Positions 21,801-31,921 of a DNA stretch of 64,000 bases are shown piece by piece. Numbering within the stretch: position 1 is the first letter of the stretch; each line of letters begins with the position of its first letter. The DNA comes from Pohlia nutans (Eukaryota; Streptophyta; Bryopsida; Bryales; Mniaceae): the NCBI GenBank assembly GCA_022496805.1, contig CM040088.1, positions 5,704,001 to 5,768,000 on the forward strand, read 5' to 3'. Both the position numbers and the translations under genes were made by a program. The notes under the pieces were generated by a model that saw only the letters and a list, made by a program, of their open reading frames with translations, did no database searches and was not told the DNA's origin.

Positions 21801-24195
21801 TGTCCGCCACCCAACTACCTTTCAACAAGTCGCACACCCCTGCAATTTCCCAAAACTCATATAAGCTGGCCTCAAACACATATAAAAAAAATAACATTTT
21901 TCAAATTCAACAGTGGCAATGGATGTCATTTTCTTAACGAGGTTATACTTTCACATTATCAAACATAACATGAATGGTCGGATCCATAATGTTAAAGAAG
22001 GACAAGATTATGAGATCCCACTCTACATTATGTTTGAGAATCACGTGCATTCATGACCCCTCTAAAAACCCCTTGTATACAAGAGGTTATATGTCTAAAA
22101 ACCTTTGTATACAAATTTATTCCGTCCTAAATATATTAAAAACCTTTGTATACAAATTTATTCTGTCCTAAATATATGTTTAATGTAAGTATACGTCAAT
22201 ATTTTCAACTTTAAATATATTTATTGTATCTATACGTCATACGACAATGTTCAAATTAATACCCCTTTTGTGCACTCACGTATACTTGTACATGTTTAGA
22301 ACAGTGCACCCCCGGGCATGAGATAACCATGCTTTCCATATCCAATACTTAGTTGCCACCTCTTAAAAAAATGGACTCCATGTGGGCCATTCATGAATTT
22401 CAACACATTGACGGGTTCGTAACCTTAAACCCTAAACCCTAAACTACATGTTTATTTGCATATGAAGCAAATAAACGTGTAAGAACACAATGAGCATGGA
22501 CTCGTGTTAGCAAACACATTTTTACCTTGAACATTTTGAATAATATTGTATTATCTTGACCCACCTTTGCTTTGTACATTTGTGACATTAGAGAACTTCG
22601 GACCCTCCATGGATATGATGCTTGGCTCAGTCTGTTGATGAGCATCATCTGGAATCGTCTGCTTTGACGCATCAGTAGAGGCATTTACGTTTGGGGAGGT
22701 TGAGTTCGAGTCTGTCAGTTCCAAAGCAGGGCTTGTTTCGTTTGCAGGTGTGGGAGCCTCACTAATTGGGTCCAGCTTTTCATCCTCTCCTGCAGTGGGT
22801 TCTATCCTTTCTTCTACAGGCTGTATGCCAAGGCTGTCTGTGGTGTTTCCGATATATTCAAAATTTGCTTCCACCTCAGTATTATTTCCATTTGCATTGC
22901 TGTTGAATGTCGAGGTATTTGAGCCTCCCTGCAGAGACAGTCAATGCTCATCATAATAATCATAACACTGGCCTGAACATAACATTCTTCAGCCCTTGCT
23001 GGACCACACCCTTTCTCTACAGTGCCGCTATACTCTAAAGTACTCATAAAATAATTCAACTCTCCGACCCTCGTTGCTTGGCCCAACTAAAGTTATTGTA
23101 GATCCTCCAAGATGCTTGTGATTCCAAGGCACAGATTCTTCAAATGCCACAGTTACGACAGTGACTTGCTTAAGAACGTTATGAAGACCATCGTGAATAA
23201 CGAGCCTATTGAAGGTGGTTAGTCTATCCATGCACAAAGAGCATGTATAGTGAGGTGCCTCCTATTGGAGGTAAACTCTCAAGCTCATCGAGCCATTGAT
23301 GCTCACAGCTGAATGTTTTGAACTACCTACTTTTTATTTTTGGGACAGTAGTAGTATAGAGGACAACCTAGCACCATATTGCGTATTGAAGGCAACAAAA
23401 TCCTATCCAAAGAATCGATGATCTTAGTGTATTTATAAAAACCAAAGATCAATGTGAGACTCTAGGAGACTCTTTTCAGTAAAAAATTTATTAAACCCTT
23501 TTTAGGTTTGTGACTTTATGAGGATATTTAATCTTGAGCATTGCCAAAAAAAAAAAGGTGTTGTTATTCACACTCTTTTCAACACGGTGTCAAAAAGCAA
23601 TGTCGGAAAGAGTGCCAAAAACAACACCTTTTTTTTTGGTAGTGGGGCACCTTGAAACCTCAATTGAGGCGAGGGTCTTCATTTGCGGGAGTCTTCATTA
23701 ATTCTGTAATATGTTGAGTTTCCTCCTCTATAGCTCACTGCATGAAAGATAAAACATTCAAAACATGTGATTTTTGAGGTGGGGCTGCTGTGGACTTCCA
23801 ACTCTCCACCATCATTCTTTAACTAAAGAATTACGTGACATGTTCAATATTCTAGAATTTCCTACAACAATTCTCGTGCAACGATTCTTATTCCTAGGTA
23901 CAGCTTACAAGGGCTAAAGAACCTTATGCACAAACTAGCCCAGAATTTTTAATAAAGAAAGCTATGTCATTCATCCTGTATGGGTTAGATAGCATACCGT
24001 GAGAGGTAAAAAACTTGAAAACGGCCGTCCCTGAAAAAACACCATAGCCTCTGTGGAGGCATCAGGAGTGATGTACATGTACAAGCTTGTGATGACTAAA
24101 GGCAGGGAAATGGCTAATATTGCCACAAGCTTTCTCCTGTTCATAGTCCAAAAGTCCTTCCCAACAGTGTCGAAGTCCATGTCGAAGCCGCTCAT
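18857..24195 (-). CDS. Trichome birefringence-like (TBL) polysaccharide O-acetyltransferase
   Basis: Six exons in minus order: 24195-23998, 22928-22565, 21839-21562, 20771-20522, 19831-19508, 19071-18857; 542 residues, all junctions GT-AG and in phase. One membrane helix at about residues 21-41 predicts a type II Golgi protein. A Ser/Thr/Asn-rich stem follows (about 67-187). The PMR5N/TBL region starts [11 protein letters not shown] (188). The esterase core has [11 protein letters not shown] (Ser265 of GDS), ISTGQWWFKF, and [12 protein letters not shown] with Asp519 and His522, the remaining catalytic residues of the family. The pattern fits the group that includes xyloglucan acetyltransferases (AXY4-like), but substrate cannot be read from sequence. 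The N-terminus may extend through an exon at 25777-25687, which is in phase (GCTCTACATG|GTGAGT to ATAG|TGCG) and would add 35 residues. Confidence 0.9.
20011..20126. mobile_element. CACTA-like MITE in a TBL intron
   Basis: It begins CACTAGTAGAAATTTTGTCT and ends with its near inverse (CTACTAGTG), flanked by TTA on both sides (20008-20010, 20127-20129). CACTA termini with a 3-bp duplication define the superfamily. At 116 bp it is non-autonomous. Confidence 0.8.
20893..21170. repeat. Truncated mariner-like end and a hAT-like MITE copy in a TBL intron
   Basis: TA-CTCCCTGTGTCCCAT at 20891 is a Stowaway-type left end without a matching right end. From about 21050 to 21166 (GAAGTGGTGGACTTCAAAT, AAGGTTTTACT, GATGCCATACTAATCC) the sequence is a relative of 60634-60782 and 12797-12940. 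Confidence 0.5.
21338..21530. repeat. Interstitial telomere-like repeats in a TBL intron
   Basis: Short runs of AACCCTAAACCCTAAACCC occur at about 21338-21365 and degenerate AAACCTTAAACC-type runs at about 21473-21527. A further tract lies at 22421-22445 in the next intron. CCCTAAA is the plant telomere unit; short intronic tracts are known as telo-box-like sequence, with no function shown here. Confidence 0.7.
22050..22318. repeat. Dispersed repeat shared with 45570-45755 (inverted)
   Basis: The two stretches share GTTTAATGTAAGTATACGTC, TTCAAATTAATACCCCTTTT and TGCACTCACG in opposite orientation. The copy here has a 45-bp internal tandem duplication (CCTTTGTATACAAATTTATT twice). No inverted termini were seen. 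Confidence 0.6.
23028..23231 (-). other. Unrecognised 67-codon open frame inside TBL intron 1
   Basis: The frame opens at ATG 23231 and includes [17 protein letters not shown] and [16 protein letters not shown] do not recognise it. The sequence just upstream (GTGCCTCCTCTCGGAGGTAG or similar) recurs at 25600-25625, suggesting both are parts of one duplicated piece. It may be a captured gene fragment or chance. Confidence 0.2.
23539..23644. mobile_element. Small CACTA-like MITE in TBL intron 1
   Basis: Ends CATTGCCAAAAA and TTTTTGGTAGTG are an imperfect inverted CACTACCAAAA pair; GGTGTTGTT and AACAACACC follow inside. Flanks are GAG and GGG, a one-mismatch 3-bp duplication. Confidence 0.5.
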
Positions 24196-24209
24196 TTGTT
24201 CACCACGCA

Positions 24210-26300
24210 CTATGATACAATCCCAATTAAGTACCTTTCTCAGGTTCTTTTATCCATCTTGTTCATATATACCTAGTGATGAAGAAACCACACACAAAGC
24301 ATCAGAAAAATCCTTCTCCATGTCTAAGATGTGTGCCCTCAACAACTCGTGTAAATAAAGATCGCCATACAGAACAAATCGAGTACCATAAACCATCACC
24401 AAGTTTGTAATCAAAAAACAAACAAGAATGCATAACATACACTCTCAAAATCTTTGTATGTATCCTAGAATAGAAACATGTATCCAAAAACCATTTTGTA
24501 AACTACATAAACTAACATATTCTACAAAATACATTCATTCGGCGTGGCTTGGCACTCGATGCCATGTCACGTGACACCTCATACATACATACATACATAC
24601 ATAGTAGGTGGTTGACACAACACATTGAACATGCACAAGCCCAAAGTGGCTCCTATTGTCTACATAAGGTTCTTTAGCCCCTCTTTGGAACACCTTACCA
24701 CTATTCCCAAATCACTATAGCAGACACCTGAATCATGGCCATTATTTCCAAATCACTGTAGCGAATACCCAAATCATGGCAAGTTCACGTCATCTTTAAT
24801 TAAAGATTGGGTGGTGAGACATTGTATTTAATGTTAAAGCTTCTACAATGCTACTCTTGAAAAGGGTGGACTCCACTAACTGCTAAAGAACCTTATGTAG
24901 GCTTCATCTTAGAAGCTTTTGGGACTTAACCAAATCCTCAACTTACTTTGGTGGGGACATCCCCGGCTTTCAAGGGGCATTTATACTCATTGATTGGTCA
25001 GTGGTCTTGAAGACAACCTAGTTTAGGGTAAAAAATCATAGGCTCACTTACGATTATCAGTGAGTGTAAAGGCCCTCTCAACCTAAACAAAGTTCTTAAC
25101 CCATAAATATTTTTGGAACATAAACATTGATTAAGAACCTTATTAAAGTTGAAGAGACGAAGAGCCCGAAAATGGCTCCTCAACTAAATCTGGTAAGGCG
25201 ACGGAAATTAGGGTTTCTGAATGATCCGGCCATTCCTGAAGGCAATGAGTGATTAGCCTCATTGCATTCTAATCTGGCCATATCAGCAGCACGTACAGAC
25301 TCGCCATTCCAACAAAATGGAATCCATCAAACAGACAAAGAGAAAGTCACGGTTGACAGAGGTATCAGTTTATGTCTAATCATCCACAGCCTAGCTCGTG
25401 ACCCAGAATTCCTTTCGGCTATGTCAACAATCTTAACCTAAAGCATTTTTACGAACAGAAAATAATAACATTTGCTACACACACAAAAAAATCCTGCTAT
25501 ATAAACCGCTCAAAAGCAGCATTGCTCAAAAATATCGACAAGAGTATACATATCATAGCACTGGTCTGTTAGGGTAGTTTGTCTATCCATGGTTAGTGAG
25601 GTGTATCTTTGGTGCCTCCTCTCGGAGGTAGACTCTATGACTCAGACTAGTGATCGACAAGAACTCAACTCCGCAAAGAGACTCACCATGTAGAGCTCTC
25701 GCAATGCTGGGATCTTGGTTTCCATTCATTGCATCCAAGGCCGACGAGAATGGGAAGAGCACAACCCAGCGGAACATTTGCACTCCGGCTCCAGCTCCAT
25801 CAATGAGTTTGAGTCCAATTCTACGCTGGCAGAGTATTTTATGATCAAGCGGCTCCCTTCAGCTACAACTTCACAACATCGATAACTTAGCAGCGGAGTT
25901 CAAATTCATTTGCAACTGTAAAGTTACGATTGTCCAGTTGAATGCCCCATCCATGTGTACTATAGTGTCAAATGCTGGCTTGCAAAACATGCAGCATTAA
26001 AGATCGTCAGGCAGTAGAGCACACGTACAAGAAGCTAGTAGAACATCAGTAGTCACAGCGCCCAGTTTGTCCATACTGCAACACAGGAAAATGGAACTTA
26101 CAGTCGGAAGAGTGTCAGAGATTACAGAGAAGAGTATGAGAATACTAGCTATAGAATAGTATTACTGTTGTTCAGTGCGAGAATCACCAATGAGTATGAT
26201 CATCATAAAGTTCAGAGTAACTTACTTTAAAAATCTACCTGAGCAGAAATGGAAATGGCCAAATGGGTCCTATTTTCGGAGAGCGCCAATGCGGCATGTT
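24210..26300 (-). other. Upstream region of the TBL gene with a possible extra first exon
   Basis: A minus-strand frame is open for about 100 codons ending at 25687, where GTGAGT follows. It includes MFRWVVLFPFSSALDAMNG. Spliced to 24209 it reads straight into the TBL N-terminus. A CATA microsatellite lies at 24583-24603. The rest shows no gene. Confidence 0.4.
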
Positions 26301-26311
26301 CCCGATAGAGG

Positions 26312-26587
26312 ATTTCTCTAAATCCCCCGGTGGTCTTGAATGAATGGGGACAAAAATGCCCCCTATTTTTGTCCGGTTCAGGCCCCACCTTAAAAAACAA
26401 CCTCTTCCTCCAATGGTTTTTTATTCCCAAGTAGGTCCCCCTAGGGTAATTTGAGGCCTACGGCCCCAAATTACCAAAAAAAATTCCAAAAAAAGCACCG
26501 AAGGCGCCCAAAATGGATATTTCAGAAAAAAGAGGGGTGGATGAATAGTGCCCCGCATTCAAGACCACCGAGGATTTAGAGACGGGG
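26312..26587. mobile_element. Mutator-like foldback MITE
   Basis: An 11-bp direct repeat CCCGATAGAGG flanks it (26301-26311 and 26588-26598). The arms are inverted: CGGTGGTCTTGAATG at the left and CATTCAAGACCACCG at the right, with TCTAAATCC/GGATTTAGA outside. Duplications of 9-11 bp are typical of Mutator-like elements. Confidence 0.65.
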
Positions 26588-26802
26588 CCCGATAGAGGCG
26601 AATGGAACAGTGCTTAGAATGTGCGGGAGGGTGGTTGACCCCAGAGCCTCACAACTTTTATTTTATTTTATTTTATTTTATTTTTTATTTTTTAACACAA
26701 ATTGAGGATTTCAATTGCAAAAAAGTGAGAAACAGAAAGGAGTGGCCGAGATCGGCCGCAACCAGAAGTAACCAGTAGAGCCTCACAACTTTCGCAGCAC
26801 CG

Positions 26803-27061
26803 CCGTGATGGCCATGCTGAACACGGTGAGGCTGCTGTGCGTGAGTTGCGCCAAAACAGACAAACGCGCCTTCTATTTGTGTCAGCCGGGCTGTCCGGCC
26901 AATTTGAAATCCCGTATACCAGGGGAACCTTGTCAGAGAGCGGGGAGGTTTTGCTCCAGCCAGCTTTTGGACGAGCTTTGCAACAAGTTTCTTTTGACTT
27001 GAAAGAGTGGATCCAATTCATTGAGTTCAAAGAGAAGGAAATGACATCAGTCCGGATCTAA
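26803..27061 (+). other. GC-rich open frames, unrecognised
   Basis: Two overlapping frames are open. One starts at ATG 26805 and includes LLCVSCAKTDKRAFYLCQPG, a CxxC...CxxxC pattern. The other ends MTSVRI at 27061 and includes SFDLKEWIQFIEFKEKEM. Base composition is unlike the flanks. It may be a gene fragment or captured exon; I cannot name it. Confidence 0.2.
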
Positions 27062-27084
27062 ATGAGGGGCGGCAGGCTAGAGAG

Positions 27085-27165
27085 AGTGGGAGCAACCTTG
27101 CTCCCCTTTGCAACAAGCTTTTGCAAGTGGGAGCAACCTTGCTCCCCTTTGCAACAAGCTTTTGC
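27085..27165. repeat. Two tandem ~39-bp units
   Basis: GTGGGAGCAACCTTGCTCCC followed by CTTTGCAACAAGCTTTTGCA occurs twice in a row, with a partial third (TTTTTGCAACAAGC). A pure (TATG)n tract follows at 27339-27370. Confidence 0.85.
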
Positions 27166-27336
27166 AATAAATTTTTGCAACAAGCTTTCTGAACTAGGAT
27201 GTGGCCCTTATTTCCTTGAAGGACTGTCTCAGTAGAGCCAACTTCCACGGGTTTGAGAAGTTGCCCATGTAAGTAAGCGTGAGGAGGGGAAAAGTGATAT
27301 TATATTTGATATTACATTTACAAATATATATTATAC

Positions 27337-27367
<31 letters not shown>

Positions 27368-27619
27368 TGTTCATCCATAAATTTCTCTACTATAAAGAAA
27401 TTTAATCCAAATAGTTGCAATTCTAATATTTCTTGAGAAAAAACTGACGATTTTGTTGATTTTTTTGTCCACTGTTTTTCTAGTGTAAAAGTAGCTACTC
27501 CCAAAATCAGGTGAGATTCTAGCAAAAATTCACCAAGTTTTTTCAGTTCCCTTGCAATTTCATTTCGCATGTAGAAAGAAACAGATTTGGTGAGACTTTT
27601 GCAGTTGTGGGTATGGATT

Positions 27620-28234
27620 GGGTGAAAGCACGAAAAACTGTACCAAAAAGTTAGTCTGCTATACTAAAATCATAATTGTTTTGGTCAAAGGCCATAAATT
27701 TATATCAAAATATATTGTATTTTGGTTTTAATTTCATGAAGCCCTCTAGAGTTCTTATAGGTACTTGAACCCAAATTTTCAGAACAAAATCTTCAAAAAA
27801 GTTTACAAAAAGTAGTGTTTGAAAATGAATGCCTAAATTCAATCTCGGTTGCAAAATTGATGGCCTTAAATACACTTAACATAAATATAATTTTTATGAC
27901 CTTTGAGATAATGATAGAATTGAGGTCCTTGTCCAAAAAGAAAGTAGAAAAAAATATGTTTTGATATACATTTTGCTTGTTTTATATCAACTTTGTTGAT
28001 TGTACGTAACTACTTTTTCAATTTTGGCCACTTCTAAGTCAATAAAAAATTTATAACTATTTATTGAAGATAATTTTCTCAAATTTTTTTGGAAGATTGT
28101 ATAAAACAATAGGTGTTTTATTTTATTGTTATTTAATTTTTTACGAAATTCAAATTTATAATGTATTTTTGAACCCTGCATTGTTGAATGGTCATAATAG
28201 TTAGAGGTGGTACACTTTTTTCGTGCTTTCACCC
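27620..28234. mobile_element. Inverted-terminal-repeat element flanked by GATT
   Basis: The left end GGGTGAAAGCACGAAAAACT and the right end TTTTTTCGTGCTTTCACCC are inverted over about 28 bases. GATT is present immediately outside both ends (27616-27619, 28235-28238). The interior is AT-rich and non-coding. I do not assign a superfamily. Confidence 0.65.
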
Positions 28235-28238
28235 GATT

Positions 28239-29187
28239 ACAACATGATCAAAGAGTCTCCCCTCACAAACTCGCATGTAGAAAGAAACAATCAAAGAGTC
28301 TCCCCTCACAAACTCGCACCCCGTTACCTCCTAGTGATGTTTTTACTTAAGAGACAAACATGATTCTTTTAGCTAAATTCTTTATTGTGTACATGATACA
28401 CTATTTCATGGTCATATAAAACATTAGAAAGTAGGAATTATCTCATTCATGAGGAAGTAAGAATCTCATGAGTTAATAAGAGCATTCTCAATGCATTCTT
28501 GATATCAAGGTACACTAAAGCCCTTGTCATGAGGATAATTTCAACGTGAATTTTAGTCCTTTGATTTTGAATTGTGAACTGATATGTGCCTCGAAAGGCT
28601 TGACAAATAATGAGTATCTCACTAAACTCCGGATGGAAGTTTACCTTTTTAAATCCCTTTCTCACTAAACCCTAGATAGAAGTATATCCATATACCAATG
28701 TTGAACATAGTATCACATCGCAGTCTAGTTGTGACTTGCATATGAGCGTAGAACACACTAGTTGGTTTAGAATGAAGTTATTGTGTTCTACACTCATATT
28801 TAAAAAGACAAACTTCCATCTGAAAGAATTTACTAGTGGTTTGTTTGTTTGTTTGTTTGTTTATTTGTTTGTTTTTGTTTTGTATATTACGTTGAGATCT
28901 CTCGGTCGGTGAGGCCACCAACAATGTTCTTAGTATCATCTAAAAGCTCTCGACAAGAAAAGGTGCACCGAAGTTGTTTCGTGACTTTTAAACCTACAAT
29001 GTGAAAGTTATGGATTTTTAATCAAATTTCGTCATCATAAATTGAATTAAATTTTGAATAAATCATTCTTTAAAATAATTTTTAAAAAAGAAGAAAAAAA
29101 ACCATGGCTAAATGATAGGGAACATTGAGCCAACAACATAGAGCCACACTAGTAAATATTTATTGTACAAGTGATTAGAACTATCGC
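28239..29187. other. Spacer with short direct repeats
   Basis: ATCAAAGAGTCTCCCCTCAC occurs at about 28249 and 28292, and CGCATGTAGAAAGAAAC at about 27568 and 28272. A (GTTT)n tract is near 28840-28880. No gene is recognised. Confidence 0.4.
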
Positions 29188-29191
29188 TTAA

Positions 29192-29787
29192 TCCCTAAAC
29201 ATCCTCATTCCTCTACAAATTTGGAGAATTTCAAAGATGTCTTATAAAATGTAACTAAGAAGGACATTTTGAACTTGATATATGAATAAAAGTTGTACAT
29301 TATGAATTTTCGATTTTACCCATATGGTTAGATCTATGATTGTTGTCGCCAATATTTTGTATGAAATTTTAAACGTAAAATTCAAAATTCTTTTGTAATT
29401 TGATTACAAATAAGATATCAACAATTTGTACATGAAATTTATTGTGATTGGTTGAAATGTAATACTCTAAGTGTAGTGATTTTGGAAGATTTTTTTGGTT
29501 GTTTAATTTAATGAGTTGATTTTTTGGTTGCTTAATTTAATGAGTTGATTTTTTGAAGAGCACTTTTACACTAAAATCTTTGAAATTTTGAATGAATCAC
29601 TACAACATGAAATGTGGCATAGAAATTTCACAAATCATCCCCTTTCTAATCAGATCACACATGCATGAAACCAACTTCCCATAAAATATATGGTAAAAAA
29701 CCCACACTGCAAAAAGTCAATGACGAATGAGAAACTATGTTAGATTTTGTACATCGTTCACTTTCTAGACGGTTGGACGTTCGGGGA
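29192..29787. mobile_element. TTAA-flanked element (family D)
   Basis: TTAA at 29188-29191 and 29788-29791 bounds ends TCCCTAAACATCC and GGACGTTCGGGGA. A left-truncated relative is at about 16085-16602. A 28-bp piece (AATGAGTTGATTTTTTG...) is tandemly duplicated near 29505-29555. Confidence 0.65.
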
Positions 29788-29791
29788 TTAA

Positions 29792-30544
29792 GGGTAACTG
29801 GATTATTGCTAAGGCTAACCAATCGCAATTAATCTTATTGACGTTTGCAGCAATACAGAAAGGTTTCATCCAAGTTTCATTCAAGTCGCAAAAAATGTAA
29901 TTTTAAAATAATATATGGAAAGTTGTTTGTCTAAGAGTTTCAGATTTGTTTGTGAAATCCATGCTATGCACAACTACATTTGGATCTTTTTATGCCTGAA
30001 AACCATTATCCTTTTGGATTATTGAGATTTTGGGTACGCATCTATGATGTTAATTTGAAACTTTTGAAGATGGAGAAATGAAAGAACTTTGTAGTGATAT
30101 AATTTATTTATTTATTTGGACCTTAAAAAAAGTTTCAATCCTTTGTTTTTTTCCAAGGTTGGATGAAGCTGGGAATGAAGTGAGTAAGCCATTTGCCCTT
30201 GATTTTTAACCCTTAAAGGATATCATTAGGGGAAATGTGGGGTCCCCAAAAGGCCTTATAAGGCAACCTGCGTTAGGTGACTGGTCTGCCCAAACACCCT
30301 TCCGATGGTGGAACTATGAGTCCTCGTCGCTGCCCACAGAGTTGAGAGCTTGAACTGACAGTGTCGGAAGGGAGTTGCGTGGACAGTCGGTTTCCTTGTT
30401 GGCTCCGACGTGTCGATGGTGTTTGGCGAACGACCCTCTCTTTGTATTTACTACTCTGCACCAGCACTGAATGATCTTGGCAGAGTTTGTTGCTGAGTGG
30501 AAGATTAGAATCTTGTGACCAACTAAGAATGGATCTCAGGAAGG
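29792..30544. repeat. Spacer; left part of a CATTAGGGG-type element from 30224
   Basis: From 30224 CATTAGGGGAAATGTGGGGT and the next ~150 bases (including GACAGTGTCGGAAG) match the left part of 53090-53376. The right inverted end is missing here. A TTAACCCTTAAAGGA end just before it (30206) suggests it landed in a TTAA-type element. Confidence 0.5.
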
Positions 30545-31140
30545 GAGTTTGCTGGCACAACGGTAAGGTCATTGGAGCAAGGCCGACGCCTACGCGATTC
30601 CACAGCTAGGAAACGCAATGGTTTTTTTGAGTCCATTGTCATGTTGTCCCAACGGCTAGCACCCTCAAAGTGAATTCGTGCAAAGATCCGAGTAGTACGT
30701 GTCCGAGGTTGAGGGTGAGAACTGGAATTTTCATTTTGCTTCCATAGAAGCCCGTTGGCACAACGGTCAGGGAGGTCCGGGCAAAGTCGACGCAGGTGGT
30801 TCAGCCCAGCGAGGATGCAAATTCATATAATTGGCTTTAAGGTCATGTTGCCCAAACAGCTAGCTTCATGGCTAGCTCGATGGAAAATGGGAATTTTGAA
30901 TTTACTTTCATCGGAGTTTGCTGGCACAACGGTCACCTCGGTAGAGCAAATCCACCGCCCAAGGTTTAGCACAGCAACAATGCAAATTCGGGCACTTGGG
31001 ATTGAACAAGGGAGTTCTTACAACGCCTACCTGGATGGACACGAAGCAGACTGTAAATCAATTGCAGCTATGATAGATTTAGGCGTGTTCCAACGTACCA
31101 GGTGAGGAAATATGGAATTCCGATTTTGCTTCCACCAAAG
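30545..31140 (+). repeat. Three tandem tRNA-like (SINE-like) repeat units
   Basis: Units start near 30545, 30748 and 30905. Each opens with TGCTGGCACAACGGT or TTGGCACAACGGT, resembling a pol III A box. Each closes with GGAATTTTCATTTTGCTTCC or a variant. The second unit has GGTTCAGCCC (B-box-like) about 45 bases after the A box. An open frame at 30755-31105 runs across units and is probably not a gene. Confidence 0.5.
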
Positions 31141-31522
31141 AGGACTAGGTTTTGCTTCCATGAAAAGGAGTTGAAATTTGCTTTGGATACGAGACAGATC
31201 GATGCCTGCCCAGTTAGCGACTAAGGAGAAGCCGAAGAATTCCTTTCCCGTTCTGTTTTAAGGTGCCCACTTTTGTTGTCCCCAAGTACATCATTGTCAT
31301 TTTCGAGACACATAGTGGGATACTATTTGTTGACAGCTCCTGAGTTTTGATTGTTTGGGTGAGCATAACAAGGTCTGTCTACATAGTTGTGGACCGCTGA
31401 GTAGCATTGAGAGATTCTTGCGGTTCTTTGGATTTTTGGATTCTCGATGGCAGCAAGGCTTGCACTCAGTACTCCGTACATTCCCCAAATTTCGCTTGAT
31501 GCACGCTATGCACCACTGATTA

Positions 31523-31853
31523 CACTAGTAGAAAACATGGTCGAAAAGAACCGCAGCCAAAATCGGCTGCAGTTCTTTTGACCACCCTGATGTGCAGTCG
31601 CTTAGCGACTGCAGATTTTTCTTTTTTGATTTACGACTGCAATTTTAGGAATTTCAGGGCGTGTAATATACCGTTGGAAAGGTCTTGAAAATACCTTTCC
31701 AACGGTATATTACACGCCTCTAAATGATCAATATTGCAGTCGCAAATCTAAAAAAACAAATCTGCATTCGTTTAGCGACTGCAGATCAGGGTGGTCAAAA
31801 GAACCGCAGCCGATTTTGGCTGCGGTTCTTTTCGACCATGTTTTCTACTAATG
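31523..31853. mobile_element. Palindromic CACTA-like MITE
   Basis: It begins CACTAGTAGAAAACATGG and ends CCATGTTTTCTACTAATG, flanked by TTA at 31520-31522 and 31854-31856. Nearly the whole 331 bp folds back on itself (GTCGAAAAGAACCGCAGCC outside, CCGTTGGAAAGGT inside). Termini plus 3-bp duplication indicate CACTA. Such hairpins can yield small RNAs, though nothing here shows transcription. Confidence 0.85.
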
Positions 31854-31921
31854 TTAGGCGAGGTTGTTTGCGATCTGAGCAACCGTGTACATCAACGTTT
31901 CCAGCACGAAGGTCAGCATGA

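Noticed and set aside
30755..31105. 116-codon frame as a gene
   Set aside because: It crosses three tandem repeat units with tRNA-like boxes and has no protein features.
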